Positions 9,652-18,017 of a DNA stretch of 64,000 nt are shown in pieces (the stretch's first letter is position 1; each line of letters opens with the position of its first letter). The notes under the pieces are model-generated. The model was not told the origin of the DNA, made no database searches, and was given only the letters and a program-made list of their open reading frames with translations. Both the position numbers and the translations under genes were made by a program. The DNA comes from Bacillota bacterium (GTDB lineage Bacteria > Bacillota > UBA4882 > UBA8346): assembly GCA_023400055.1 (NCBI GenBank), contig JAEXFN010000031.1, positions 1-64,000 on the forward strand, written 5' to 3'.

Positions 9652-9830
9652 AATCCGAAAATGGTGGGCGAGGATCTAGGGTGGACGACGTGATGATACG
9701 GGACGGATGCGTTTAAAAGTTGTTCGGAAAGGGGATGGATATATAAGTCGAATTAAATTTTCAATATACATTGCTGGCTATCATGGAATTATTAAGAAAT
9801 TTATAGCGATTGAGGGCCGATGGGGGCTAT
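9652..9830. other. Intergenic, no feature seen
   Basis: Between array B and the hairpin-rich block there is no gene, promoter or repeat that I can support. Confidence 0.5.
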
Positions 9831-10331
9831 TCCTGCCCCCACCCCCCCGGACCAAAGGGTGTAGTGGGACACCCTTTGGAATCCGCCCACTTGGAACCGA
9901 GGTTCCAAGGCCTCCTCATTCATCCGGGGTTTTAGAATGTCGCCGCCATCCATGGCAATCTGCCTGGCAACCAGGTTATGGCTTCCGACCCCGACCGCTG
10001 TTTTTCATCCAAGAAAAGAAGCGGCGCCGTCTCCTTCCTTGGAGACGGTTGCTATTCAAACTTTAGTGCTTTATCCGATGGCTATGCAAGGGCCACTTAA
10101 TTTTCAGATACCGCCGCCTTCAGGGATGAAGGCGGGCGACGCCTCTTTTCGAGGATGAAAAACGGCGGTCGCCCAGCGGAGGGGACATCGAAAGCCAAGG
10201 CCCGGTTGCCAGACAGAAGGCCAGGGATGGCGAAGACAGTTACCGGATGCATAAGGGGAGGACGGGAATCCGTAGGTTCCAGCGCCTTTTTGGTTACTTT
10301 TGGGGCGGTCCAAAAGTAATCCCGCCGCCGG
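9831..10331. repeat. Hairpin-rich element with two inverted copies of a ~120-bp repeat
   Basis: Copy 1 (about 9942-10070, plus sense) and copy 2 (about 10102-10231, minus sense) share cgccatcc, ctggcaacc, atggctt/ttggctt, tttttcatcc and gaaaag in the same order, copy 2 having about 18 extra bases. Each copy holds its own hairpin (ccgtctcc/ggagacgg at 10028-10049; cgccttca/tgaaggcg in copy 2). Flanking perfect stems are ccaaagggtgt/acaccctttgg (9852-9879) and cttggaacc/ggttccaag (9890-9910). No transposase or coding frame fits, so it resembles a non-autonomous or REP/MITE-like element. Confidence 0.75.
10292..10322. repeat. Palindrome ggttacttttgg/ccaaaagtaatcc
   Basis: Near-perfect 12-bp inverted repeat with a six-base loop at the right end of the hairpin-rich block. 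It has no T-run and no adjacent gene end, so it fits a repeat-element terminus better than a terminator. Confidence 0.6.
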
Positions 10332-10621
10332 AAGCGTGGGCCAAAGAAACAAGCATTCAAAAGCTCTTTCCGCTGCATTCCATATCGGGGATGTTAGGCT
10401 GTTTATCCAGGTATCTTTTAATTTTTTTTAATGCTTATGTATCCTAGCTTCGGCATCTGTGTACATTGATCCGTATCGCCCGGAATCTCTCTCACGGCAC
10501 GCTGATCCCGCTTCAAAAACCGGTGCGCGAAGCGGCGAGTTATGCTACAATGGATCCATCCCGACCCCTCACGAAACTTTTTGGCGGGGTTTGCGTTTCA
10601 GTCTGGTAGGAGGGATGATTT

Positions 10622-11194
10622 TTGAATAAATGGTGGATTGTCCTGGCAGTGGTCGTGGTCTTGATTATATTGATCATGATCCCGGTGAGCATGTATTTTG
10701 GCTTTTATAACAGCGTCACGCTGCTGAAGAACGACGCCGAGGCCCAGATGAAGCAGGTTGACAACCAGCTGCAGCGGCGCTACGACCTGATTCCGAATCT
10801 GGTCAACACCGTCAAGGGTTACGCGGCGCATGAGAAAGAGATCTTCACCAATATCGCCGATGCCCGGGGCCGGATGATGCAGGCCGGCAACGTCCGGGAG
10901 AAGGCCGCCGCCGACGGCGCGTTGACTTCGGCGTTGAGCCGCCTGATGCTGGTGGTCGAGAATTATCCGCAGTTGAAGGCGAACGAACAGTTCAACCGGT
11001 TGATGGATAATCTCGAGGGCACCGAGAATCGCCTGGCGGTAGAACGGAAACGCTATAACGACCTGGTGAAAGAGTACAACAATAAGATTCAGCTCTTCCC
11101 GGGCAGCATCTTCGCGGGCATGATGGGACTGCAGAAGATGGATTACTTCGAGGTGCCGCAGAGCGCCAAACAGAATCCGACCGTGAAGTTTTAA
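10622..11194 (+). CDS. lemA: LemA family protein
   Basis: A 190-residue LemA protein: one N-terminal membrane helix (residues 4-26) followed by a long helical domain with the family signatures RRYDLIPNLVNTVKGYA, HEKEIFTNIADAR, YPQLKANEQFNRL and ENRLAVERKRYND. LemA proteins are membrane-anchored with a four-helix bundle outside; their role is not well defined. It uses TTG 10622 with AGGAGGG seven bases upstream. The two following genes carry TPM domains, a pairing common in bacteria and suggesting an envelope function. Confidence 0.95.
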   Translation: MNKWWIVLAVVVVLIILIMIPVSMYFGFYNSVTLLKNDAEAQMKQVDNQLQRRYDLIPNLVNTVKGYAAHEKEIFTNIADARGRMMQAGNVREKAAADGALTSALSRLMLVVENYPQLKANEQFNRLMDNLEGTENRLAVERKRYNDLVKEYNNKIQLFPGSIFAGMMGLQKMDYFEVPQSAKQNPTVKF

Positions 11195-11302
11195 TCGGGA
11201 CGGACGGACAGATTTGGATGGCGGCAGGCTGCTTTGACGGGAAAAGAAGCTCGTTTTGCTTGTCACAATTGGGAGTCAGAGAAGGTTTTAGGAGGCATGG
11301 GA

Positions 11303-12097
11303 ATGGTTAAGCGATGGTTCTCTTTGATCATCGCCTTTCTTTTGTTGGTCGGCTGCGCCGGCGCTACGTTGGCGCTGGAGCCGTTTCCGCTCAAGGCCTA
11401 TGTGACCGATCGGGCGGGATTGCTCAGCGAGAGCGAACAGCAGCAGTTGGGCGGCGAATTGGCGCAGTATGACAAGGCCACCGGCAACCAGTTGCTGGTG
11501 GTGACGGTGCCCAGTCTCGAAGACCGGGAACTGATCGAATTCACCGAGGCGTTGTTTCAATTGAACAAGCCGGGCCAGAAAGGGAAAGACAACGGCATCA
11601 TTCTCCTGGTGGCCAAAAACGAACGGAAGCTCCGCTTCGAGGTCGGCTACGGACTGGAAGGCGTGGTGCCGGACGGCAAGGCGGGCGCGATCATCCGCGA
11701 GGAGATCAGTCCCCGTTTCAAGGCCGGCGACTATTACGGCGGGATCCAGGCCGGAATGTTCGCGGTCATTCACGCGATCTCGCCCGATTATACCATCGCC
11801 GGCCAGGATCAGCCGGCTCCGGTCGCCGAAAAACAGCGAGGCGATCATTCTTTCCCGGCCGCGCTGGTGGTGGGGTTGATCATCTTCGGACTGGTCAGCA
11901 TGGCCGGCAACCGGGGTAATAGGACCCATCAGGGCCGGTTGCGGCGCGGTTACAGCGAGCCCTGGTATTGGGGCGGTGGGGGTGGTTTTGGCGGCGGATC
12001 CGGTGGTTGGCCCGGCGGAGGCGGCGATTCCGGCGGAGGCGGATTCAGCGGCGGCGGCGGCAGCTTCGGTGGCGGCGGCGCCAGCGGCGATTGGTAG
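11303..12097 (+). CDS. TPM-domain membrane protein with glycine-rich tail (YgcG type)
   Basis: About 264 residues. An N-terminal signal carries a lipobox (LVGC near residue 18), then a TPM domain (about residues 30-160, YVTDRAGLLSESEQQQL, GIILLVAKNERKLRFEVGYG), a membrane helix near residue 195 and a C-terminal tail almost entirely Gly/Ser. This is the usual YgcG layout. ATG 11303 is preferred to upstream starts because AGGAGG sits seven bases before it. It lies between lemA and a second TPM gene and is likely cotranscribed with them. Confidence 0.9.
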   Translation: MVKRWFSLIIAFLLLVGCAGATLALEPFPLKAYVTDRAGLLSESEQQQLGGELAQYDKATGNQLLVVTVPSLEDRELIEFTEALFQLNKPGQKGKDNGIILLVAKNERKLRFEVGYGLEGVVPDGKAGAIIREEISPRFKAGDYYGGIQAGMFAVIHAISPDYTIAGQDQPAPVAEKQRGDHSFPAALVVGLIIFGLVSMAGNRGNRTHQGRLRRGYSEPWYWGGGGGFGGGSGGWPGGGGDSGGGGFSGGGGSFGGGGASGDW

Positions 12098-12109
12098 GAG
12101 GGAGCGGCG

Positions 12110-12559
12110 ATGATTCGGATTCATAAGACACGGCATTTCTTCTCGCCCCAGGAGAAGGAGCGGATTATGGCAGCGATTCACCAGGCCGAGCGGGAGACCA
12201 GCGGCGAGATCCGGGTGCATGTCGAGAGCACTTCCGGCGGCGATCCCCTGGCCCGGGCCAAGGAAGTCTTCAACCGGCTGGGCATGGCCCGGACCGCGCT
12301 GCACAATGGGGTCCTGATCTATCTGGCGGTGGAAGACCACAAGTTCGCCATCATCGGCGACGCGGGGATCGACGCGGTGGTGCCCGCCAATTTTTGGGAA
12401 GAGACCAAGGAAGCGATGGGGCGGCAGTTCCGGGAGGGCCATTTCGCGGAAGGCGTCTGTCAGGGGATCCTCTCCGCCGGCGACCATCTGCAAAAGAACT
12501 TCCCCTGCCAGGCCGACGACGTGAACGAGTTGCCGGATGAGATCTCGGAAGGATATTAA
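12110..12559 (+). CDS. Second TPM-domain protein, no signal peptide
   Basis: A 149-residue protein that is essentially one TPM domain (SGEIRVHVEST, GVLIYLAVEDHKFAIIGDAGID, FAEGVCQGILSAGDHL). It has no signal peptide or membrane helix, unlike its neighbour. It starts 13 bases after the previous stop with GGAGGGAGCG as RBS. lemA plus one anchored and one soluble TPM gene is a recurrent set; the function is unknown. Confidence 0.88.
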   Translation: MIRIHKTRHFFSPQEKERIMAAIHQAERETSGEIRVHVESTSGGDPLARAKEVFNRLGMARTALHNGVLIYLAVEDHKFAIIGDAGIDAVVPANFWEETKEAMGRQFREGHFAEGVCQGILSAGDHLQKNFPCQADDVNELPDEISEGY

Positions 12560-12649
12560 CGGCGTTCGGCCGACTCGGCCGCTGGGCGAGTCCGTCATCC
12601 AAATTTTTTAGCATGTTTTGCTAGCGTAATGTCAATGATCACTGAGCGT

Positions 12650-12684
12650 AAACCAGCCGGGAGGGAACCGGCTGGCTTTTTTAT
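12650..12684 (+). terminator. Terminator after the lemA-TPM operon
   Basis: Perfect 8-bp stem ccagccgg/ccggctgg, loop gagggaa, followed by CTTTTTT. Confidence 0.92.
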
Positions 12685-12832
12685 TTGCAGGATGGTGTAC
12701 TGTAACGGGCCAAAAATGGGAATATAATCAGGGGAGGATCCCGACCCGGCTGACGCCGATTGGTTTGCGATACGATATCCGGATGGGCGATGGAGGCAAT
12801 CCCCGAATGACAACGATAGTGGAGGCAAAATC

Positions 12833-14494
12833 ATGAGCAATCCGTCCAAACTGCCGCAAGTGGCTTATTTCTGCATGGAATACGGCCTGCATGAAGAATT
12901 TAAGATCTACTCCGGCGGCTTGGGGATCCTGGCCGGCGATATTTTAAAAGCCGCTTACGATGGCGGGTATCCCGTGATTGGGGTGGGAATCCTTTGGAGC
13001 CAGGGTTATACGGACCAATTCATCGGGGCCAACGGCCGGCCGTATGACAGTTATCCCGAGCCCAGCTACAATTTTTTGGAGGAGACCGGGGTGACTGTCA
13101 AGCTGCGGATCCGGGGCAGGCAAGTCAGCTGCAAGGTCTGGAAATGCAGCCGTTTTCAAAACGCTCCGCTGTACCTTCTGGACACCAATCTGCCCGAAAA
13201 CGAGGACCGCCTGATCACCGGCCAGTTGTACGGCTGGTTTGCCGAGGAACGGATCGCCCAGGAGATGGTGCTGGGGATCGGCGGAGTCCGGGCGCTGCGG
13301 GCCTTGGGGATTGCGCCCGATGTCTATCATTTTAACGACAGCCATCCGCTATTGGCCGGGACCGAACTGATCCGCCAGAAGATGGACGAGGATGGTTTGA
13401 CTTTCGAGGAAGCCTGGCGGCGGACCCGGGAGCAGATCGTTTTCACGACTCATACGCCGGTGATGGCCGGCAATGAGGTTCACCAACACGAGCTGTTGCA
13501 ATACATGGGGGCTTATAACGGGTTGACTTACGGGCAGATGCTCGCGCTGGGCGGGACGCCGTTCAGCATGACCGCGGCCGGGCTGCGGCTGGCCCGGAAG
13601 GCCAACGCGGTGGCGGAGCTCCACGCCGCGACGGCCCGGGAGATGTGGCGCGAGGTGGGCGGGGCGGCGGCGATCATCGCCGTGACCAACGGCGTTCATA
13701 ACGGCACCTGGCAGGATCTCCGCATCGCCGACGCCTACCAGCACCAGGCCGACCTGTGGCCGCCCCATCAGGAAGCCAAACGGGAATTGCTGGCGGAGAT
13801 CGCCCGGCGCAACGGGGTCGTCCTGAATGAAAACTCGCTGACCATCGGGTTCGCCCGGCGAGCCGCCCCCTACAAACGGAGCGATCTGATCTTCCGCCGC
13901 CCGGAACTCATCGACGCGCTGCTGAAATCCGGCCAGCTGCAATTGGTCTTCGCCGGGAAAGCCCATCCCAACGACGCGATTGGCAAGGGCATCGTGGCCA
14001 ACCTTTACGCCATGTCCCGGATCTACCCGGCCAGCGTGGTCTTTCTGCAAAATTACGAGATGGGGATCGCGCGGCTGTTGACCCGCGGCTGCGATGTCTG
14101 GCTGAACAATCCCGTCCGGCCGATGGAGGCCAGCGGGACCTCGGGCATGAAAGCCGCGATGAACGGCGTCCTGAACCTCAGCGTACTGGACGGCTGGTGG
14201 CCGGAGGGCTGCCACCACGGCATCAACGGCTGGCAGATCGGCGACGGCAGCCAGGCCGAAGATCAGGACGCGGCCGACGTCGAAAGCCTTTATCGGGTGC
14301 TGCTCGGGGAGATTCTGCCGCTTTACCGCGAAGAGCGCGGCCGCTGGACGGAGATGATGCGGGCCAGCATCGAAATGGCCCATTGGCGCTTCTCGGCCGC
14401 GCGATTGCTGGAGGATTACTATCAACGGCTGTATATGCAGTCGCCGGATCAACCGGCCGTCGTTCAAGAGGTAAGCCGATCTTTCATGGTATAA
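12833..14494 (+). CDS. glgP: Alpha-glucan phosphorylase, short GT35 type
   Basis: A 553-residue alpha-glucan phosphorylase of the archaeal/thermophile type, shorter than classic glycogen phosphorylase (about 800). Evidence: YFCMEYGL and SGGLGILAGD at the start, THTPVMAGNE in the middle, GFARRAAPYKRSDL, the phosphate/PLP region RPMEASGTSGMKAAMNG with the PLP lysine in SGMKA, and SVLDGWWPEG. It releases glucose-1-phosphate from glycogen, starch or maltodextrin. It stands alone between two terminators, with AGTGGAGG before ATG 12833. No other glycogen genes are present here. Confidence 0.93.
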   Translation: MSNPSKLPQVAYFCMEYGLHEEFKIYSGGLGILAGDILKAAYDGGYPVIGVGILWSQGYTDQFIGANGRPYDSYPEPSYNFLEETGVTVKLRIRGRQVSCKVWKCSRFQNAPLYLLDTNLPENEDRLITGQLYGWFAEERIAQEMVLGIGGVRALRALGIAPDVYHFNDSHPLLAGTELIRQKMDEDGLTFEEAWRRTREQIVFTTHTPVMAGNEVHQHELLQYMGAYNGLTYGQMLALGGTPFSMTAAGLRLARKANAVAELHAATAREMWREVGGAAAIIAVTNGVHNGTWQDLRIADAYQHQADLWPPHQEAKRELLAEIARRNGVVLNENSLTIGFARRAAPYKRSDLIFRRPELIDALLKSGQLQLVFAGKAHPNDAIGKGIVANLYAMSRIYPASVVFLQNYEMGIARLLTRGCDVWLNNPVRPMEASGTSGMKAAMNGVLNLSVLDGWWPEGCHHGINGWQIGDGSQAEDQDAADVESLYRVLLGEILPLYREERGRWTEMMRASIEMAHWRFSAARLLEDYYQRLYMQSPDQPAVVQEVSRSFMV

Positions 14495-14497
14495 ATC

Positions 14498-14529
14498 AGC
14501 GGGACGGTTGAATGCTCAATCGTCCCGCT
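14498..14529. terminator. Hairpin between converging genes
   Basis: agcgggacg pairs with cgtcccgct, extended by ttga/tcaa around an atgc loop. It lies between glgP (+) and the minus-strand membrane gene, so it may serve both; T-runs are weak on either side. Confidence 0.6.
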
Positions 14530-14563
14530 GCCATAGCGCTTGTTCTTATCGGAAACGTTTACA

Positions 14564-15043
14564 TTACATTTTGGCGCCGCCGGCCTTGGCGAGGATCTCC
14601 GGATTCACCATACCGAAGATCATGGCCACGTGGGCGACGACCAGAAACACCGTCAACAGGATAAAATGCAGCCGCATCTTTTCTTCGGGAGTCTTTCCCT
14701 TCGCGATGAACCCCATCTCCAGCAGCGCCAGCCCGGCCAGAGGCACCACGCCCAGCAGATAGGACCAGACCGCGATGAAATCGACTCCGGTACGCCAGTG
14801 GATGGTGGGTATCACCGTGAATAACAACCGGAAAAAGATGGCGAAGGTAAAATAGAAACCGGCGATGATGCTCAGCACCTTGCTGGTGGTCTTCAACGGA
14901 CCCGTCGTTTTACGATAATAAACAATGATGAATTCGATAGCCACCAGCACTTCGGCCAGCACTACCGGAACCGCCATATAGTACAGCAGATTCCAAGGCT
15001 GATTGGTGGCCAGCAGTTCCATATAATGCGTCATATTGTTCAT
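14564..15043 (-). CDS. Small four-helix membrane protein of unknown function
   Basis: A 159-residue protein with four predicted membrane helices and short polar termini. It begins MNNMTHYMELLATNQPWNLL, recalling a family of uncharacterised small membrane proteins (possibly DUF6803; recalled, not checked). ATG 15043 is preferred over TTG 15052 because of the spacing from AAGGGGG. It is divergent from the DUF2318 gene and its promoter carries the same operator layout (15080-15112) as the two metal-related genes, so it probably belongs to the same response. Confidence 0.75.
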   Translation of the reverse strand: MNNMTHYMELLATNQPWNLLYYMAVPVVLAEVLVAIEFIIVYYRKTTGPLKTTSKVLSIIAGFYFTFAIFFRLLFTVIPTIHWRTGVDFIAVWSYLLGVVPLAGLALLEMGFIAKGKTPEEKMRLHFILLTVFLVVAHVAMIFGMVNPEILAKAGGAKM

Positions 15044-15079
15044 TGGATCCAAGCCCCCTTCGTTAAATTTGGCGCGTTT

Positions 15080-15112
15080 ATCATATCAGGAGATTATGAA
15101 GATTTTATGAAG
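15080..15112 (-). promoter_or_regulatory. Operator and promoter of the small membrane protein gene
   Basis: Read on the minus strand: CTTCAT-N5-CTTCAT (15112-15096), ten bases, then a TATGAT -10 (15085-15080). There is no -35 box, as expected for an OmpR/PhoB-class activator bound there. The outer 15 bases form a perfect inverted repeat with the plus-strand site at 15130-15144. Confidence 0.7.
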
Positions 15113-15129
15113 AAATCCCAGGGGGGCAT

Positions 15130-15162
15130 CTTCATAAAATCTTCACAAACGGCCGGTATACT
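15130..15162 (+). promoter_or_regulatory. Operator and promoter of the DUF2318 gene
   Basis: CTTCAT-N5-CTTCAC at 15130-15146, ten bases, then TATACT at 15157-15162. The half-sites are 11 bp apart and replace the -35 box, which matches winged-helix response regulators. Confidence 0.7.
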
Positions 15163-15240
15163 GAAATTTAAGTAGCCTTCGTGAGCAGAGGCTCGGGAGC
15201 CGGCCAAACTTCGGACGGACTATCGAAAGGGGAATGATCG

Positions 15241-15753
15241 ATGAAATGGAAGAAAAATGTCGCTCCGGGAACGGCGGATCGTCAAACGGCTTGGTCCGCC
15301 GCAGCTAAAATCTGCGGACTGGTTGCCGTTTTCACCGTGGCGTTCACGGTTTTTAAAAGCGGCAGCATTCGCGGGGAAGCCTCGAGCAATCCGCTGGTGA
15401 TCGATAAAAGCAAAGTGACGAGCATCGCCCGATTTTATCCCTATAACGCCGGCGGAACCAAGTTGGAGGTCATCGCGGTCCGCGCCAGCGACGGTACGGT
15501 CCGCACCGCCTTCAATACCTGCCAGGTCTGTTTCGATTCCGGCCGGGGCTTTTATACCCAGCAAGGCGACGAGTTAGTCTGCAACAACTGCGGCAATCGC
15601 TTTAAAGTAGACCAGATTGAAAAGATTAAATACGGTTGCAATCCGATCCCGATCCTCAAGGAGAATAAGAAGGACAACGGGAAAACGATCACCATCGCCG
15701 GGGATTTTCTGGCGAAGAACGCCAAGTATTTTGCACGGTGGAAAAAGAACTGA
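15241..15753 (+). CDS. DUF2318 protein with two CxxC-type cysteine pairs, membrane anchored
   Basis: A 170-residue protein with an N-terminal membrane helix (about residues 20-40) and a C-terminal DUF2318 domain. Visible motifs are TCQVCFDSGRGF and VCNNCGNRFKVDQI followed by YGCNPIPI; the cysteines likely bind metal or an Fe-S centre outside the membrane. RBS AAAGGGG precedes ATG 15241. It shares its promoter layout with the HMA-TauE fusion gene downstream, suggesting a role in metal handling. A terminator follows at 15802. Confidence 0.85.
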   Translation: MKWKKNVAPGTADRQTAWSAAAKICGLVAVFTVAFTVFKSGSIRGEASSNPLVIDKSKVTSIARFYPYNAGGTKLEVIAVRASDGTVRTAFNTCQVCFDSGRGFYTQQGDELVCNNCGNRFKVDQIEKIKYGCNPIPILKENKKDNGKTITIAGDFLAKNAKYFARWKKN

Positions 15754-15801
15754 TCCGGTCCGGACGAAATCCTTTTCCTCAATATAAGCGATAATTAAAT
15801 G

Positions 15802-15861
15802 TGGCCGGCTTCGAGCGAGCAACGCAAAGGTAACGCAAGCGAGCAGCCGGTCATTTTTTTT
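15802..15861 (+). terminator. Terminator after the DUF2318 gene
   Basis: tggccggct pairs with agccggtca across an internal gcgagc-containing loop, followed by eight T. Confidence 0.75.
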
Positions 15862-15868
15862 GATCGTT

Positions 15869-15901
15869 CTTCATGATTTCTTCACAGAGATTGGTTAGAA
15901 T
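15869..15901 (+). promoter_or_regulatory. Operator and promoter of the HMA-TauE fusion gene
   Basis: CTTCAT-N5-CTTCAC at 15869-15885, ten bases, then TAGAAT at 15896-15901: the same motif and spacing as at 15130-15162. Confidence 0.72.
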
Positions 15902-15985
15902 GCTTTTAGAAACGATGTGAAAAAATCATGGGCTGGCTTTTCACTCGTTCTTTAAGCAGTCAAGGGACAGGGCAGGAGGGATCGC

Positions 15986-17833
15986 ATGGCACCGCAGTGG
16001 TATTCCAAAGTTTTTCAAGTGAAAGGCATGTCTTGCGCCAGTTGCGAAATGAAAATCGAGAACCGGCTGCGCAAGCTGGATGGCGTCAAAGAAGTCAAGG
16101 CCTCCATGGCCAGTTCGAGCGTGACGGTTACTTATGATCGTGATATGATAAAGGCGGAAACACTGATCGCGACCATTCAGAAACTCGGCTATGAGGCGGG
16201 CTTTCCCGGCGAGCTGAAAACGGCGAAGCGCAATTCGGTCAATCAAATGATCGGATTGGGAATCATTATTTTCGCCTTTTACATGATTATTAAGTCGACG
16301 GTCGGCTTCAATTTCATCCCGCAGGTCGACAGTTCGGTCGGCTACGGAATGCTCTTCTTCATCGGCCTGCTTACTTCGTTGCATTGTATCGCCATGTGCG
16401 GCGGCATCAATCTATCGCAGTGTATTGTGGCCGATCAACCGGGGTCGGCCGAATCCAAATGGACCAAATTTCGCCCCAGTCTGCTTTATAATACGGGGCG
16501 GGTCATTTCATACACTTTGATCGGCGGCATCGTCGGCGCCATCGGCTCGGTAGTCAGTTTTTCGGGGACCGCCAAAGGCATCGTGGCGATCATCGGCGGC
16601 TTGTTCATGGTGGTGATGGGCTTGAACATGCTGGACATCTTTCCGTGGCTGCGCCGTTTCCGGATCAGCATGCCCAAGTTCATCGGCAATAAGCTCGTCA
16701 ATCATCAGAGCCAGCGGGGACCCTTCCTGGTCGGGCTGTTAAACGGCCTGATGCCCTGCGGTCCCTTGCAGACCATGCAGCTGTACGCCTTGGGGACCGG
16801 CAGTTTCTGGGCGGGCGCCGCCGCCATGTTCCTTTTCAGTCTGGGCACGGTCCCGCTGATGTTCGGCTTTGGGGCGATCAGTTCCATGTTGAGCAGCAAA
16901 TTTACCCACCGGATGCTGAAGGTCAGCGCGGTGCTGGTGATCGTCCTGGGCTTCACGATGTTGGGGCGGGGCTTGAGCCTGTCCGGTGTCTCCTGGGCGG
17001 CGGGCAATCCGTTGACCAATGCCGTTGCTGCCAATAGCAACATCGCCACGATCCAGGGGAACGAGCAGGTGGTGACCACAACCTTCACGTCGGGCCAGTA
17101 CCAGCCGTTCATCGTCCAAAAAGGAATTCCGGTGCGCTGGATCATCAAAGTATCGGCCGCCGATCTGAACGGTTGCAATAACCCGGTGACCATTCCCAAG
17201 TACAATATTCAGCAGAAACTGGCTCCGGGGGAAAACGTGATCCAGTTTACGCCGCAAGAGGAAGGGACCATCACTTACACTTGTTGGATGGGGATGATCA
17301 GCAGTACCATCAAGGTCGTGCCCGATCTGGCCAAAGTTTCGGCCAGTGATTTGCCGGGCCCCGATCCCAATGGCGCGGCGGGTCAGAACGCGGGCGGCGG
17401 TTGCTGCTCGGTCGGCAGCGCCACCAAGTTTCAAGGCGGCCGGATTCCCACCGACGATATCGTGGTGGCCAAAGTGGTGGACGGGATCCAGGAAGCGACG
17501 ATCACCGTCAATGACGAGGGCTATGCCCCGGCCGTGGTCATCCTGCAACGGGGGGCCAAAGCCAAGTTGAAATTCAATCCGGAGAAGCTGAACTCCTGCA
17601 ACAACGTGGTCAGTTTCCCCGAATACGGCGGGCAATTGAACCTCAGTGACGGCCAACTGGAAACGCCGCTCTTGGAGGTCACTCAGGATTTTACCTTCCA
17701 GTGCTGGATGGGGATGTTGCATGGTTATGTGAAAGTGGTCGATGATATCAACCATGTCGACCTGGAGGCCATCAAGAAAGAAGTCTCGGCTTACCGGCCG
17801 GCCGCCGGAAGTGGCGGTTGCTGTGGCGGGTGA
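15986..17833 (+). CDS. HMA - TauE/SafE membrane - double cupredoxin-like fusion, copper handling
   Basis: A 615-residue multidomain protein: an N-terminal heavy-metal-associated domain (residues 8-70, GMSCASC), a six-helix TauE/SafE-like membrane domain (about 85-335, with SLHCIAMCGGI and GLMPCGPLQTMQ), then two cupredoxin-like domains (about 345-445 and 490-590). Each of the latter has a Cys in GCNNP/SCNNV and a CWMGM loop, giving Cys-Cys-Met in place of the usual His-Cys-His-Met set. A linker GGGCCS and a terminal GGCCGG add further thiols. Such proteins are thought to move or buffer copper across the membrane. RBS GGAGGGA precedes ATG 15986; copA follows. Confidence 0.88.
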   Translation: MAPQWYSKVFQVKGMSCASCEMKIENRLRKLDGVKEVKASMASSSVTVTYDRDMIKAETLIATIQKLGYEAGFPGELKTAKRNSVNQMIGLGIIIFAFYMIIKSTVGFNFIPQVDSSVGYGMLFFIGLLTSLHCIAMCGGINLSQCIVADQPGSAESKWTKFRPSLLYNTGRVISYTLIGGIVGAIGSVVSFSGTAKGIVAIIGGLFMVVMGLNMLDIFPWLRRFRISMPKFIGNKLVNHQSQRGPFLVGLLNGLMPCGPLQTMQLYALGTGSFWAGAAAMFLFSLGTVPLMFGFGAISSMLSSKFTHRMLKVSAVLVIVLGFTMLGRGLSLSGVSWAAGNPLTNAVAANSNIATIQGNEQVVTTTFTSGQYQPFIVQKGIPVRWIIKVSAADLNGCNNPVTIPKYNIQQKLAPGENVIQFTPQEEGTITYTCWMGMISSTIKVVPDLAKVSASDLPGPDPNGAAGQNAGGGCCSVGSATKFQGGRIPTDDIVVAKVVDGIQEATITVNDEGYAPAVVILQRGAKAKLKFNPEKLNSCNNVVSFPEYGGQLNLSDGQLETPLLEVTQDFTFQCWMGMLHGYVKVVDDINHVDLEAIKKEVSAYRPAAGSGGCCGG

Positions 17834-17904
17834 TGGCGAGCGTGAATAATGCCGGAGATCGATATGCGCTTGAGAAACTGGATGAAAAAGTTATTAGAAG
17901 CCGG

Positions 17905-17942
17905 GTGATAAGTCTTAGGAAAATTGAAAACAACCTTATCAC
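17905..17942. promoter_or_regulatory. Inverted repeat GTGATAAG/CTTATCAC before copA
   Basis: An 8-bp perfect inverted repeat with a 22-base gap, followed at about 17959-17997 by a second imperfect one (ctgtga/tcacag with ccgg/ccgg). They lie in the short gap before copA and may be an operator; this is not the CTTCAT motif of the genes upstream. Confidence 0.4.
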
Positions 17943-18017
17943 TAGCTTTGAGCAACCGCTGTGACTTTCCGGCTTATCCGCGCCGGGTTAATCACAGCTC
18001 TTTGAGGAGTGGTGTAG

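Noticed and set aside
9049..9679. Repetitive frames over array B as protein genes
   Set aside because: They lack RBSs, one crosses the operon terminator, and stop-free frames arise automatically from a 21-bp period.
10097..10447. Minus and plus frames over the hairpin-rich element
   Set aside because: They follow the inverted repeat and palindrome instead of codon-like composition, and lack RBSs.
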